Of a stretch of 64,000 nt of DNA, positions 52,929 to 60,506 are shown piece after piece. Both the position numbers and the translations under genes were made by a program. The DNA lies in NCBI RefSeq assembly GCF_001613405.1, contig NZ_BDCH01000035.1, forward strand, positions 1 through 64,000, written 5' to 3'. Positions within the stretch are counted from its first letter, which is position 1, and each line of letters begins with the position of its first letter. Under the pieces are notes generated by a model. That model was not told the origin of the DNA. It worked only from the letters and a program-made list of their open reading frames with translations, and did not search any database. The DNA is from Nocardia crassostreae (GTDB lineage: Bacteria > Actinomycetota > Actinomycetes > Mycobacteriales > Mycobacteriaceae).

Positions 52929-53840
52929 GTGAGTGCGTCGCTGGGCGAGACCGTCGCCGACCCCGAAGGGCCGGGTCTATCCGAGGATCTGCGGGTGCTG
53001 CTCAGCATCCTGGACCTGGAGGAGAACGGGCCGGACATCTTCGTCGGACATCATCCGGAGAAGGTGTGGAGCAGAACCTTCGGGGGTCAGCTGGTCTCGC
53101 AGGCGATCATCGCCGCCGGGCGGACCGTCGGACCGGAACGCCCGGTGCACGCCGTGAACGCGCATTTCGTGCGCGGCGGCGATCCCAAGCAGCCGATCGA
53201 ATATCACGTGGATCGGCATCGGGACGGGCGCGCGTTCGCCAACCGGACCGTCACGGCGTACCAGGACGGGCAAGAGCTGTTCGTCATGCTGGCGGCGTTC
53301 CAGGACTACGGCAAGGGGCCAGAGCACAGCGCGCCGCTGCCGGAGGTGCCGGGGCCGGAAGGGCTGGCGCGAGTCGAGGAGTCGTTCGCGGGGCTCGAGG
53401 ACAAGCTTGAGATGTTCGTCAACGCACCGCATCCGATCGATATGCGGTACACGAATGATCCGGCGTGGATTCTCAAGGGGACCGGGGAGACGCTGAATCA
53501 CAATCGGGTGTGGATGCGGACGGACGGCGCGTTGCCCGATGACCCGCTGATTCATGTTGCGGCACTGGCTTATTCGTCGGATACGACGGTGCTGGATTCG
53601 ATCATCACCACGCACGGGCTGTCGTGGGGGCTTGATCGGATCATCGCGGCCACGGTGAATCACTCGATCTGGTTCCACCGGCCGTTTCGGTTCGATGAGT
53701 GGGCGTTGTACGCGACCGAGTCGCCGGTGGCGGCCGGTTCGCGGGGGCTGGCGCGCGGGCAGTTCTACTCGCGGAGTGGGGATTTGCTGGCGACCACGGT
53801 GCAGGAAGGCGTGATCAGGCACTTCCCGGCGCGGCGGTGA
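52929..53840 (+). CDS. tesB: Acyl-CoA thioesterase II
   Basis: 303 residues from GTG 52929, immediately after the pyk TAG. Cleaves medium and long acyl-CoAs. The double-hotdog fold has FGGQLVSQAIIAA and HAVNAHFVRGGDPKQPIEYHV in the first half and SDTTVLDSI…SLDHSI-type HGLSWGLDRIIAATVNHSIWFHRPFRFDEW in the second. pyk-tesB order matches M. tuberculosis. Confidence 0.95.
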   Translation: MSASLGETVADPEGPGLSEDLRVLLSILDLEENGPDIFVGHHPEKVWSRTFGGQLVSQAIIAAGRTVGPERPVHAVNAHFVRGGDPKQPIEYHVDRHRDGRAFANRTVTAYQDGQELFVMLAAFQDYGKGPEHSAPLPEVPGPEGLARVEESFAGLEDKLEMFVNAPHPIDMRYTNDPAWILKGTGETLNHNRVWMRTDGALPDDPLIHVAALAYSSDTTVLDSIITTHGLSWGLDRIIAATVNHSIWFHRPFRFDEWALYATESPVAAGSRGLARGQFYSRSGDLLATTVQEGVIRHFPARR

Positions 53841-53872
53841 AGGTTGATTGCTGGGGTGGTGCTGTGTTTGAT

Positions 53873-53942
53873 TTGTGGGGGTGGGCCCCCACACCCCCCG
53901 CAGGGGCTAGCCCCCGCACCCCCACAAGGGGCTCCGCCCCTT
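53873..53942. terminator. Nested GC-rich inverted repeats after tesB
   Basis: TTGTGGGGGTG (53873-53883) pairs with CACCCCCACAA (53917-53927), enclosing the palindrome GGGGCTAGCCCC (53903-53914). AAGGGGC (53926-53932) also pairs with GCCCCTT (53936-53942). It lies between convergent genes and probably stops both transcripts. Confidence 0.6.
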
Positions 53943-53948
53943 GACCCC

Positions 53949-54028
53949 GATGACTGTGGATCCGGATGACTGTGGATCCAGATGACGGGGGATCCGGATC
54001 GCGGGGGATCCGGATCGCGGGGGTGGCG
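53949..54028. repeat. Five tandem 16-bp repeats
   Basis: Units start at 53949, 53965, 53981, 53997 and 54013. Units 1-2 read GATGACTGTGGATCC plus G/A, unit 3 GATGACGGGGGATCCG, unit 4 GATCGCGGGGGATCCG, unit 5 diverges at its end. The array stops one base before the stop codon of the next gene. Confidence 0.8.
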
Positions 54029-54029
54029 G

Positions 54030-54392
54030 TCAGATGAGTTCGCGGTTTTCTTCGAGGTCGAAGTTTTCGCGTTGTAGGGCGTGGACGATGTAGGGGATGG
54101 GCTCGTTGGCGGACAGCTCCAGGACGAGGCGCTGTTCGAGTTTCGCGATACCGGCCTTGGTGAGCTGACGGGCTTCGCCGACGAGGCTCAGGGCTATCTC
54201 GTAGGTGCGGCGCTCGCCCGGGTCGGTGGCGGGATGGTCCAGGCGCCACTGGGTTTCGAGGACGGTGTGGGTGGGGTCGTCGCATTCCACGGGGAGGGTG
54301 AAGCGCCAGGCGAAGATGTCGCGATCGGCCACGTGCTCATCGACTACGCGGCATACCGTTTTGGTGACGCGGGCGAGGATCTGCGGTGTCAC
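54030..54392 (-). CDS. Conserved-looking small soluble protein, unknown function
   Basis: 120 residues from GTG 54392, sharing a GTGA overlap with the phosphatase gene upstream. Contents: DRDIFAWRFTLPVECDDPTHTVLETQWRL then helices …RRTYEIALSLVGEARQL and AGIAKLEQRLVLELSA. No signal peptide or membrane helix. Not recognised; coupling suggests a job related to the phosphatase. Confidence 0.55.
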   Translation of the reverse strand: MTPQILARVTKTVCRVVDEHVADRDIFAWRFTLPVECDDPTHTVLETQWRLDHPATDPGERRTYEIALSLVGEARQLTKAGIAKLEQRLVLELSANEPIPYIVHALQRENFDLEENRELI

Positions 54393-55270
54393 GTAAACAT
54401 GGAGCGAAACATCCGAAATTCGCTTCGGAATGTCTGAGTCCTGTTCCTGTGTCGAACTACCGGCGGTGGTGTTCCGCGGGGAGTGTAATCCCTTAACGGA
54501 CCAACTGGGCAGACAGGTGCATTGACACGCTGGAGTTTACCCTGCCGAGAAGCCTCTGCGCTTGGCGGATTTCGCTTCCGGGTGGAAGGGTTCCGCTGCT
54601 GGTCGGGGGGATTCCGCGCCCGGTTTGGCGGATTCCGCGGCGGTTTGGCGGATTCGGCGCGGCCGCCGGGGAGGACGAGCAGGGCGGGGCGGGCAGGACC
54701 GGCGTCATCGGCGGCGGTGCGGGGGTGGATGGTCGCCTGCGGGTGTTCGTGGGCGTGTAGGGCGAGGAGCAGGGGCACCAGGGCTTCGGCTATGGCATCG
54801 CCGACTTCGCAATAGGCTTGGGCGGACAGGCCGACCGGATCGGAGATGTTCTCGCGGCCGACATAGGCGAGATCGTCGCGGGCGGCGTGGAGTCCGACGA
54901 CCGAGCGGGCGCCGCTGACCTTCGCGATCCGATACGCCTCCAGCATGGTGAAGGTGCGGGGGAGCGCCTCGGGGACGAGTTCGCGCACCTGGTCGCGGAT
55001 CTTCTCGGTCATGGTGAGGACCAGATCGGCGCGGTGCACCATATCGGCTTTCAGGCGGCGGGCCTTGAAACCGCTCGGATCGCCGCCGAGGCCGGTGATC
55101 GTCTGCGCGGCAAGGGGTTCCACGGGGAAGCCGACCAGGGCGCGGACACCGGCGCTTTCGGCCGACAGCTCCTGCAGCCCGTGTTCAGCGGCCACCGCGA
55201 GCGTCAGGCGCTCGGCTATCACAGATCGGCAAACGTTCCCGCTGCACACGTAGAGCACATGCATGGGCAC
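54389..55270 (-). CDS. Low-molecular-weight protein tyrosine phosphatase with a repetitive C-terminal tail
   Basis: 293 residues from ATG 55270. The first ~180 residues are a LMW-PTP/ArsC-type domain: active-site loop VCSGNVCRS (C9, R15) and general-acid Asp in ISDPVG (D144). It should remove phosphate from tyrosine residues of proteins. The remaining ~110 residues are unusual: an RNPP heptad repeat (212-239) and a basic, low-complexity end. The stop overlaps the next start by 4 bp, which supports the long form being translated. An upstream stop by mutation elsewhere cannot be excluded. Confidence 0.8.
   Translation of the reverse strand: MPMHVLYVCSGNVCRSVIAERLTLAVAAEHGLQELSAESAGVRALVGFPVEPLAAQTITGLGGDPSGFKARRLKADMVHRADLVLTMTEKIRDQVRELVPEALPRTFTMLEAYRIAKVSGARSVVGLHAARDDLAYVGRENISDPVGLSAQAYCEVGDAIAEALVPLLLALHAHEHPQATIHPRTAADDAGPARPALLVLPGGRAESAKPPRNPPNRARNPPDQQRNPSTRKRNPPSAEASRQGKLQRVNAPVCPVGPLRDYTPRGTPPPVVRHRNRTQTFRSEFRMFRSMFT
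54554..54637 (-). repeat. Four 21-bp repeats encoding RNPP heptads
   Basis: Within the phosphatase gene, residues 212-239 are four heptads starting RNPP, RNPP, RNPS, RNPP. The DNA words GGATTCCGC recur every 21 bases. Confidence 0.7.
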
Positions 55271-55315
55271 AACCTAGGCGCGGGAATGGCGGGGGAGAAT
55301 ATCTTGGACGGCGTA

Positions 55316-55978
55316 TCACAGCTTTCCACCGTGAAGTTCATCCACCGGCAGGTTTACGGATGCCTGTTGTTCGCTGGCGTTCACCGATTCGTCGGCCGCA
55401 CAGCATGTCAACGCCCCAGGAATATGAGCATGCGGGTTTGCGGGCGGTAAATCAATAGCCGAATGCTGTTGATTGTCTCGCTCGTTGTAATACTCGGATT
55501 CGCCGACCACGGAAGCGATCTCCGGTTTCGCACCGCGCACGCGCTCGCGGGTGGAGAACAAACGGCCGCGCGCGGGAACCGTCGGCGCGAAGTGCGCCAG
55601 CCCGGCGGGGGACATGTCGTCGTACACCGAATCGATTCCGCCGCGCGCGAAATACGCCTCGTGCCAGAATCCGGTGCCGCCGGAATCGCGCAGGAACCGC
55701 TGCCACCAGAGGCGGTGCGGTTCCGAGCGCGTCCAGCGTTCCAGGCTCTCCAGATCCCGCCAGTACTGCCGGGCGCCCCAGTGCGGCGGGAACATCGACC
55801 ACACGATGTCCTCGTGTGCGAGCAGGCCGTCGGGGCGGTCGTGATGGGACCGGTAGAGCTTGGGTCCGACGCCGAGCAGGCGCAGGATGCCGCGGGGCTT
55901 GCGGACCCGCATGCCCAGCAGGATCACGACCAGATCCGGATACTCGGACAGGTCCGCCGTCACCCTGTTCACCCGCAT
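55316..55978 (-). CDS. DUF4188 domain protein
   Basis: 220 residues from ATG 55978; the longer frame upstream is a shadow of the SDR gene. DUF4188 features: DLVVILLGMRVRKPRGILRLLGVGPKLY, then HEDIVWSMFPPHWGARQYWRDLESLERWTRSEPH and WHEAYFARGGIDSVYDDM. Members are annotated as monooxygenase-like or haem-dehydratase-like, but the activity is not established. The last ~55 residues past the domain are extra. It follows the SDR gene on the same strand, 83 bp away, so one transcript is likely. Confidence 0.8.
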   Translation of the reverse strand: MRVNRVTADLSEYPDLVVILLGMRVRKPRGILRLLGVGPKLYRSHHDRPDGLLAHEDIVWSMFPPHWGARQYWRDLESLERWTRSEPHRLWWQRFLRDSGGTGFWHEAYFARGGIDSVYDDMSPAGLAHFAPTVPARGRLFSTRERVRGAKPEIASVVGESEYYNERDNQQHSAIDLPPANPHAHIPGALTCCAADESVNASEQQASVNLPVDELHGGKL

Positions 55979-56061
55979 GGGCGACCTCCGCACGTAGAGC
56001 CTCTGCCGGGAACTACGTTTTGCCTGCGTCGGCGGTTCGAAACCGGTCGCCTGGACGGTCG

Positions 56062-56817
56062 TCAGCCCTGCGGGGTGGGCACGACGACCACCTCGGCGAT
56101 ATTCACCCGGCGCGGCGCCGCGACGGTGTAGGCGATCGTGTCGGCGATATCGTCGGGCCCGAGGATCTCGAAGCCGGACCGCCATCCGGCCAGCATTTCC
56201 CGCTGCTGGGGATCGCTGATCTCGGCCCCCAGTTCGGTGCCGACGAAGCCAGGTTCGACAGTGCGGACTCGGATGCCCCGGGGGCCGAATTCGGCGCGCA
56301 GCGTGCGCGTGAGGTGGGCGACGGCGGCCTTGGTGGCGGTGTAGACGGCGTAGTTGGGGAAGATCTGGTGCCCGCCGACGGAGCCGATGTGCACCAGGTC
56401 CGCGGACCGGCCCGCTGCGGCGGCCGCGAGCAGATCGTCGATGAAAGCCATTCCGGTGTAGAGCAATCCGTTGACATTGGTGCCGACTATGCGGTCCCAT
56501 TCGCCGGTGAGGGCGTGCTCGAAGGGCGCGCCGAGCATGACCCCGGCATTGGCGATCACCAGATCGGCCGGGCCCAGTTCGGCGCGCACCGTGGCGGCGG
56601 CGTCGCGGAGGGACTGTTCGGTCGAAACGTCCGTGACCACCGGCAGTGCGCGTTCGCCGATCTCCGCGGCCAGCTCTTCCAGACGGTCCTTGCGGCGGCC
56701 CAGCAGCGCCACTCGCGCACCGTCGGCGGCGAGCCGTCGTGCGGTGGCGGCGTCGATTCCGCTGGAGGCTCCGGTGATCACCGCGATGCGGCCTTCGAGA
56801 ATGTTGTCGTTCGTCAT
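56062..56817 (-). CDS. Short-chain dehydrogenase/reductase
   Basis: 251 residues from ATG 56817. NAD(P) loop TGASSGID (the usual last Gly of GIG is Asp here), NAG motif VIANAGVM, catalytic Ser in VHIGSVGGH and YxxxK in YAVYTATKAAV. Reduces or oxidises a small alcohol or ketone, substrate unknown. Divergent from an XRE/MmyB-type regulator that typically controls such genes. Confidence 0.9.
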   Translation of the reverse strand: MTNDNILEGRIAVITGASSGIDAATARRLAADGARVALLGRRKDRLEELAAEIGERALPVVTDVSTEQSLRDAAATVRAELGPADLVIANAGVMLGAPFEHALTGEWDRIVGTNVNGLLYTGMAFIDDLLAAAAAGRSADLVHIGSVGGHQIFPNYAVYTATKAAVAHLTRTLRAEFGPRGIRVRTVEPGFVGTELGAEISDPQQREMLAGWRSGFEILGPDDIADTIAYTVAAPRRVNIAEVVVVPTPQG

Positions 56818-56918
56818 GGCAACAACGTTCGCGGTCGCCGCACCGGCCTACCAGGCCACGCATTTCCTGGGAGTCAGGCACCCACCCACGGCGTGCGCGC
56901 GGCGCTTAGGCTCGGATC

Positions 56919-57771
56919 ATGTATTCCGGCAGCCAACTCGGCGAATTCCTGCGCGCCCGCCGCGCCCTGGTGCGGCCCGAGGACTTCGGACTGGCCGGTG
57001 GCGGCCGTCGCCGGGTGGCGGGGCTGCGCCGGGAGGAGGTCGCGCTGCTGGCGGGCATGAGCGCCGACTACTACGTCCGGCTCGAGCAGGGCCGCGAGAA
57101 GCATCCCTCCGAACAGGTCGTCGACGCCCTGTGCCGGGTGTTCGCGCTCGACTCCGCCGGGCAGACGCATCTGCGCGAACTCGCCCGCCCGCCGGTGCGT
57201 CGCCGCCGTTCCCCGCGCGGGCCGGAGCGGGTATCGCCGGGCCTGCTGCGCCTGATGGACTGCTGGCCGGACACGCCCACCATGGTGCTGGGCCGCTACT
57301 GGGACGTCCTCGCCGCGAATCCCCTTGCCGTGGTGTTGAATTCCTGTTTCGTTCCGGGCTTCAACCAGATCCGCGAACTCTTCCTCGATCCGGCGTGCCG
57401 GACCATCTTCCCCGAATGGCCCGCCATCGCCGCCGACACCGTCGCCGGTGCTGCGGGCCACCGCCGGAACCGATCCCGACGATCAGCGCCTGATCGATCT
57501 GGTCGGTGAATTGTCGTTGCGGAGCGAGGATTTCCGACGGCTGTGGGCCCGCCACGACGTGCGCGCCAAACAATCCGGCAGCAAGCTGTTCCACCACCCG
57601 CTGGTCGGCGATCTGCAGTTGTCCTACGAGACCTTCGCCGTCAACAGCGCGCCCGGTCAGTTGCTCGTCGCCTACCACGCCGAACCCGGGTCGGCGGCCG
57701 AACAGGCGCTCCGATTGCTGGGCACCATGGCCGCTCCCGCCCGCGAGGCACGGGCGGAACAGCCGCGGTGA
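56919..57771 (+). pseudogene. XRE/MmyB-like regulator with one frameshift
   Basis: Residues 1-~178 (SQLGEFLRARRALVRPEDFGL, RRVAGLRREEVALLAGMSADYYVRLEQG, WDVLAANPLAVVLNSCF) form the helix-turn-helix and first part of the MmyB-like ligand domain. One extra base near 57448-57452 (GGTGCTG) shifts the frame; the other frame then gives RATAGTDPDDQRLIDLVGELSLRSEDFRRLW and HHPLVGDLQLSYETFAV, the rest of the domain. Corrected length about 283 residues, as in the relative at 8607. The DNA-binding half might still work. Divergent from the SDR gene. Confidence 0.8.
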
Positions 57772-57782
57772 GCACCGCCGGA

Positions 57783-57959
57783 CTACAGGACTTCCTTGTC
57801 GCCGTGCACCCCGCCGCGGCACCACAGCGCGCCTTCCTCGTCGGTCTCGACGGTGCCGCCGCCGTCCACGCAGTCGAAGGTATTGCACGTCGTATCGGTC
57901 GTGAGCGACGTCGGAATCTTCACTTTGCCGCGGAAAACGGCGCGCAGCGATTCGAACAT
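57783..57959 (-). CDS. Small Cys-containing protein (58 aa)
   Basis: 58 residues from ATG 57959, with a GGAAAAGGCAGG region before it. FESLRAVFRGKVKIPTSL then TTCNTFDCVDGGGTVETDE and ALWCRGG; three Cys and acidic patches might bind a metal. Not recognised. Convergent with the regulator, 11 bp away. Confidence 0.45.
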   Translation of the reverse strand: MFESLRAVFRGKVKIPTSLTTDTTCNTFDCVDGGGTVETDEEGALWCRGGVHGDKEVL

Positions 57960-58078
57960 GTCGTCACCTGCCTTTTCCAGGCCCCTCATTACACAGAATC
58001 TCCACAAATGGCCCGACTAATCCGCACACCCGCTTCCTAGGCTCTGAGATCAACCACGCCCGGCTGCTCCGGAATCTA

Positions 58079-58561
58079 TTGAATTCCGCGGGCCACGAAA
58101 CGATTTCCTCGCACTGGACCGACGCGGTCTTCGTCCGCCTCCGCCGTGCCCTGGGCCTGCGCCTGGAACTGATGGTCCTCTCGGTCGCCGAAGTCGTCGC
58201 CCTGCGCTACTACCGCGCCCTGCGCGACGGGGCGGGCTATCAGCTGACCAGTCGGGTGGCCGCCCTCATTCTCGACGACGAACGCCGTCACGTGCCGTTC
58301 CACTGCCAGCGCTTGCGCGCCGCCTTCACCCCCACCCCGCGCCCGCTGCGCCTGCTCCTGGTACTCGGCTGGTGGATCGTCATGCTGGGCGCCGCCCTCG
58401 TGGTGGCCGCCGACCACGGCCCCGCCCTGCGTGTATTGGGTGTCACCAGAACGGCTTTCGTCCGCGATGTCCTGGTTCTGTTCTCGCGGGTCGCGGCCGC
58501 CGCCACGAGTGCCGCGTCCGAACCCGCGAACACGGCCGAGCCCGTCAGCGGGCAGCGGTGA
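58079..58561 (+). CDS. Ferritin-like membrane protein, N-terminus uncertain
   Basis: 160 residues from TTG 58079. The frame is open further upstream without any ATG or GTG, so the N-terminus may be truncated. LELMVLSVAEVVALRYYRAL and then LILDDERRHVPFHCQRL recall the Glu and ExxH metal ligands of ferritin-like helices; the missing first helices would supply the others. A single membrane helix (LLLVLGWWIVMLGAALVVAA) follows. Function unknown. Confidence 0.45.
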   Translation: MNSAGHETISSHWTDAVFVRLRRALGLRLELMVLSVAEVVALRYYRALRDGAGYQLTSRVAALILDDERRHVPFHCQRLRAAFTPTPRPLRLLLVLGWWIVMLGAALVVAADHGPALRVLGVTRTAFVRDVLVLFSRVAAAATSAASEPANTAEPVSGQR

Positions 58562-58644
58562 AGCTGCGCCCGCAGAACCCGTTCGCCGGGTACGGTCGTC
58601 CCGCTCTCGGTTTCGTGCCGGACAGGAATCCCGCCGCGACGGTG

Positions 58645-59277
58645 TCAGTGGTTCGAGGCGACCGCCAGCTTCACTCCGAATCCGACCAGTACGGTGCCGG
58701 TGAGGCTGTCCATCGCGCGGCGGACGCTGGCGCGGCTCAGCCAGGTCTTCGCCCATCCGGCGGCGCAGATGATCACGGCGAACCACAGCATGCCTTCGGC
58801 GTTGTGCACCAGTGCCATGGCGATACCCATCAGCACGTGCGATCCCTCCGCGGGCAGGAACTGCGGCAGCATCGCCATGTAGAAGACGCCGACCTTCGGG
58901 TTGAGCAGATTGGTCCCCAGGCCGCGCGCCCATGCTCCCAGCAGTCGCTGTCCCGAATCCTGCTCCGGCGCAGCCGAGATCGCGTCCGTGCGGCGCAGGG
59001 CCTCCCGGACCATGCCGATCCCCATCCACACCAGATAGATCGCACCGGCGATCCGCAGCACCGTGTAGGCCAGCTGCGAGGTGGTCAGCAGCGCCGAAAC
59101 CCCTGCTGCGGCAGCGATTCCCTACACCAATGTCCCGCATCCGATGCCGAGGGCGGTCGCGAACGCATATCCGCGCCCCCGGCTCACGGCCGCGCGCAAC
59201 ACCAGCGCGGTGTCCAGCCCGGGAACGATGGTCAGCAACCCGGCGACCAACGCGAACGACAACAACGCTTCACCCAT
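58645..59277 (-). pseudogene. LysE-family amino-acid exporter with an in-frame TAG at codon 52
   Basis: Read through, 210 residues with six helices of the LysE/RhtB family: LTIVPGLDTALVLRAAVSRGRG at the start, GIGCGTLV, and LNPKVGVFYMAMLPQF in the second half. The TAG (59122-59124) follows GTLV and is followed by GIAAAAGVSALL in frame; relatives have Trp there (…VWG), so TGG to TAG is again the simplest change. An internal start at 59061 would make only the last four helices. Confidence 0.82.
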
Positions 59278-59318
59278 CGCCGCAGTGTATCCACCGCGAA
59301 CCCGATTGCGACACAGCC

Positions 59319-59639
59319 ATGATCCACCACCCCCGCAGCACCGGCGCGCTGAGTTTGGCGGCCGCCGTAGCCGCCGCCTCCGCCCTGTTCGCAGCCGGTA
59401 CCGATGCCCCGCCCCCACCCGCTGTCGGCAATTGCGTCCGCACCGCGGCCGACGGCCTGGCCGTGGTCGACTGCCGCGCCATCACCGCCCTCTATCGCGT
59501 GACCGCTCGCGCCGAGGGTTACGGCATAGGTTCCGCCTGTGAGGGTGTGCCCGGCACCGTCTGGCAGTATTCGCCCGCGGTGCCCGGCACCGGCGACACC
59601 ATCCTGTGCCTCGCCCGAAATCCGGTGACCCACACCTGA
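59319..59639 (+). CDS. Small secreted protein
   Basis: 106 residues from ATG 59319. Signal peptide ALSLAAAVAAASALFAAG, then a mature chain with NCVRTAADGLAVVDCRAITALYRV and SACEGVPGTVWQYS plus ILCLARN; four Cys suggest two disulfides. This resembles small secreted LppU/SCO3897-like proteins, but the match is weak. It runs convergent to the ABC ATPase gene, 9 bp away. Confidence 0.55.
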   Translation: MIHHPRSTGALSLAAAVAAASALFAAGTDAPPPPAVGNCVRTAADGLAVVDCRAITALYRVTARAEGYGIGSACEGVPGTVWQYSPAVPGTGDTILCLARNPVTHT

Positions 59640-59648
59640 ATCCGGTGA

Positions 59649-60506
59649 TCAGCCGGTGGGTCGCAGGGATTCGGTGAACCGGCGACGTGCGGCGATCACC
59701 TCGGCGGGGTTCCAGTCCACGCACGGGGCCGAGGAGACCAGCAGGCCGGTGTACGGGTGCTGCGGTGCGTGCAGAACCGTGGTGGTCGGGCCTTCCTCGA
59801 CGATCGCGCCCCGGTAGAGCACGAGCACGCGGTCGGTGACCTCCTGGACGACCGCCAGGTCGTGGCTGACGAACAGCATGCCGACGGCCGAGTCGGCGCG
59901 AATGTCGTTGAGCAGGGCCAGGATCTGAGCCTGGACGGAGACATCGAGGGCGGAGACGGCCTCGTCGAGGACCAGGATGCCGGGCGTGACGGCCAAGGCG
60001 CGGGCAATGGCGACGCGCTGGCGCTGGCCGCCGCTCAGCTGGTGGGGTTTGAAGTCCGCGTGCTTGGCCTCCAGGCGGACCTGGTCGAGCAGTTCGCGCA
60101 CCCGGCGGGTGATTTCGGCGCGGGAGCCGTGGCCGTGCAGCGCGAGGGCGCCCCGAAGGCATTGGCCGACGGTGAGGCGGCGATCCAGGGATCCGTAGGG
60201 GTCCTGGAACACCATCTGCACGGCGCGGGCGCGGCGCAGCCGGGCGGCCCGGCCGCGCGATCGAGCCAGGCGGTCGTCGCCGTGCACGGTGAGGGTGCCG
60301 CGGTCGGGGCGTTCGAGTCCGGCGACAATGCGGGCGATCGTGGACTTGCCCGAACCGGATTCGCCGACGAGCCCCACCGATTCACCCGGATCGATGTGGA
60401 ACGACACATTGTCGACCGCGGTGACCGGCGGCTGCGAGCCGCCCGCGGCGAAGGTGCGGTGCAGACTCTCGGCCACCAGGGTGGGCGCGGCGGAATCCAG
60501 CGTCAT
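59649..60506 (-). CDS. Peptide/nickel-type ABC transporter ATPase (DppF/OppF-like)
   Basis: 285 residues. Walker A GESGSGKST, Q-loop FQDPYGSLDRR, signature LSGGQRQR, Walker B ILVLDEAVSALD and His switch SHD; the C-terminal HPYTGLL stretch is typical of the oligopeptide/nickel group. Second of two ATPases in a five-gene minus-strand importer; its ATG overlaps the previous stop by 4 bp. Confidence 0.92.
   Translation of the reverse strand: MTLDSAAPTLVAESLHRTFAAGGSQPPVTAVDNVSFHIDPGESVGLVGESGSGKSTIARIVAGLERPDRGTLTVHGDDRLARSRGRAARLRRARAVQMVFQDPYGSLDRRLTVGQCLRGALALHGHGSRAEITRRVRELLDQVRLEAKHADFKPHQLSGGQRQRVAIARALAVTPGILVLDEAVSALDVSVQAQILALLNDIRADSAVGMLFVSHDLAVVQEVTDRVLVLYRGAIVEEGPTTTVLHAPQHPYTGLLVSSAPCVDWNPAEVIAARRRFTESLRPTG

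Noticed and set aside
53949..54028. CRISPR-like array
   Set aside because: The repeats are direct, 16 bp long and without spacers; no cas genes are near.
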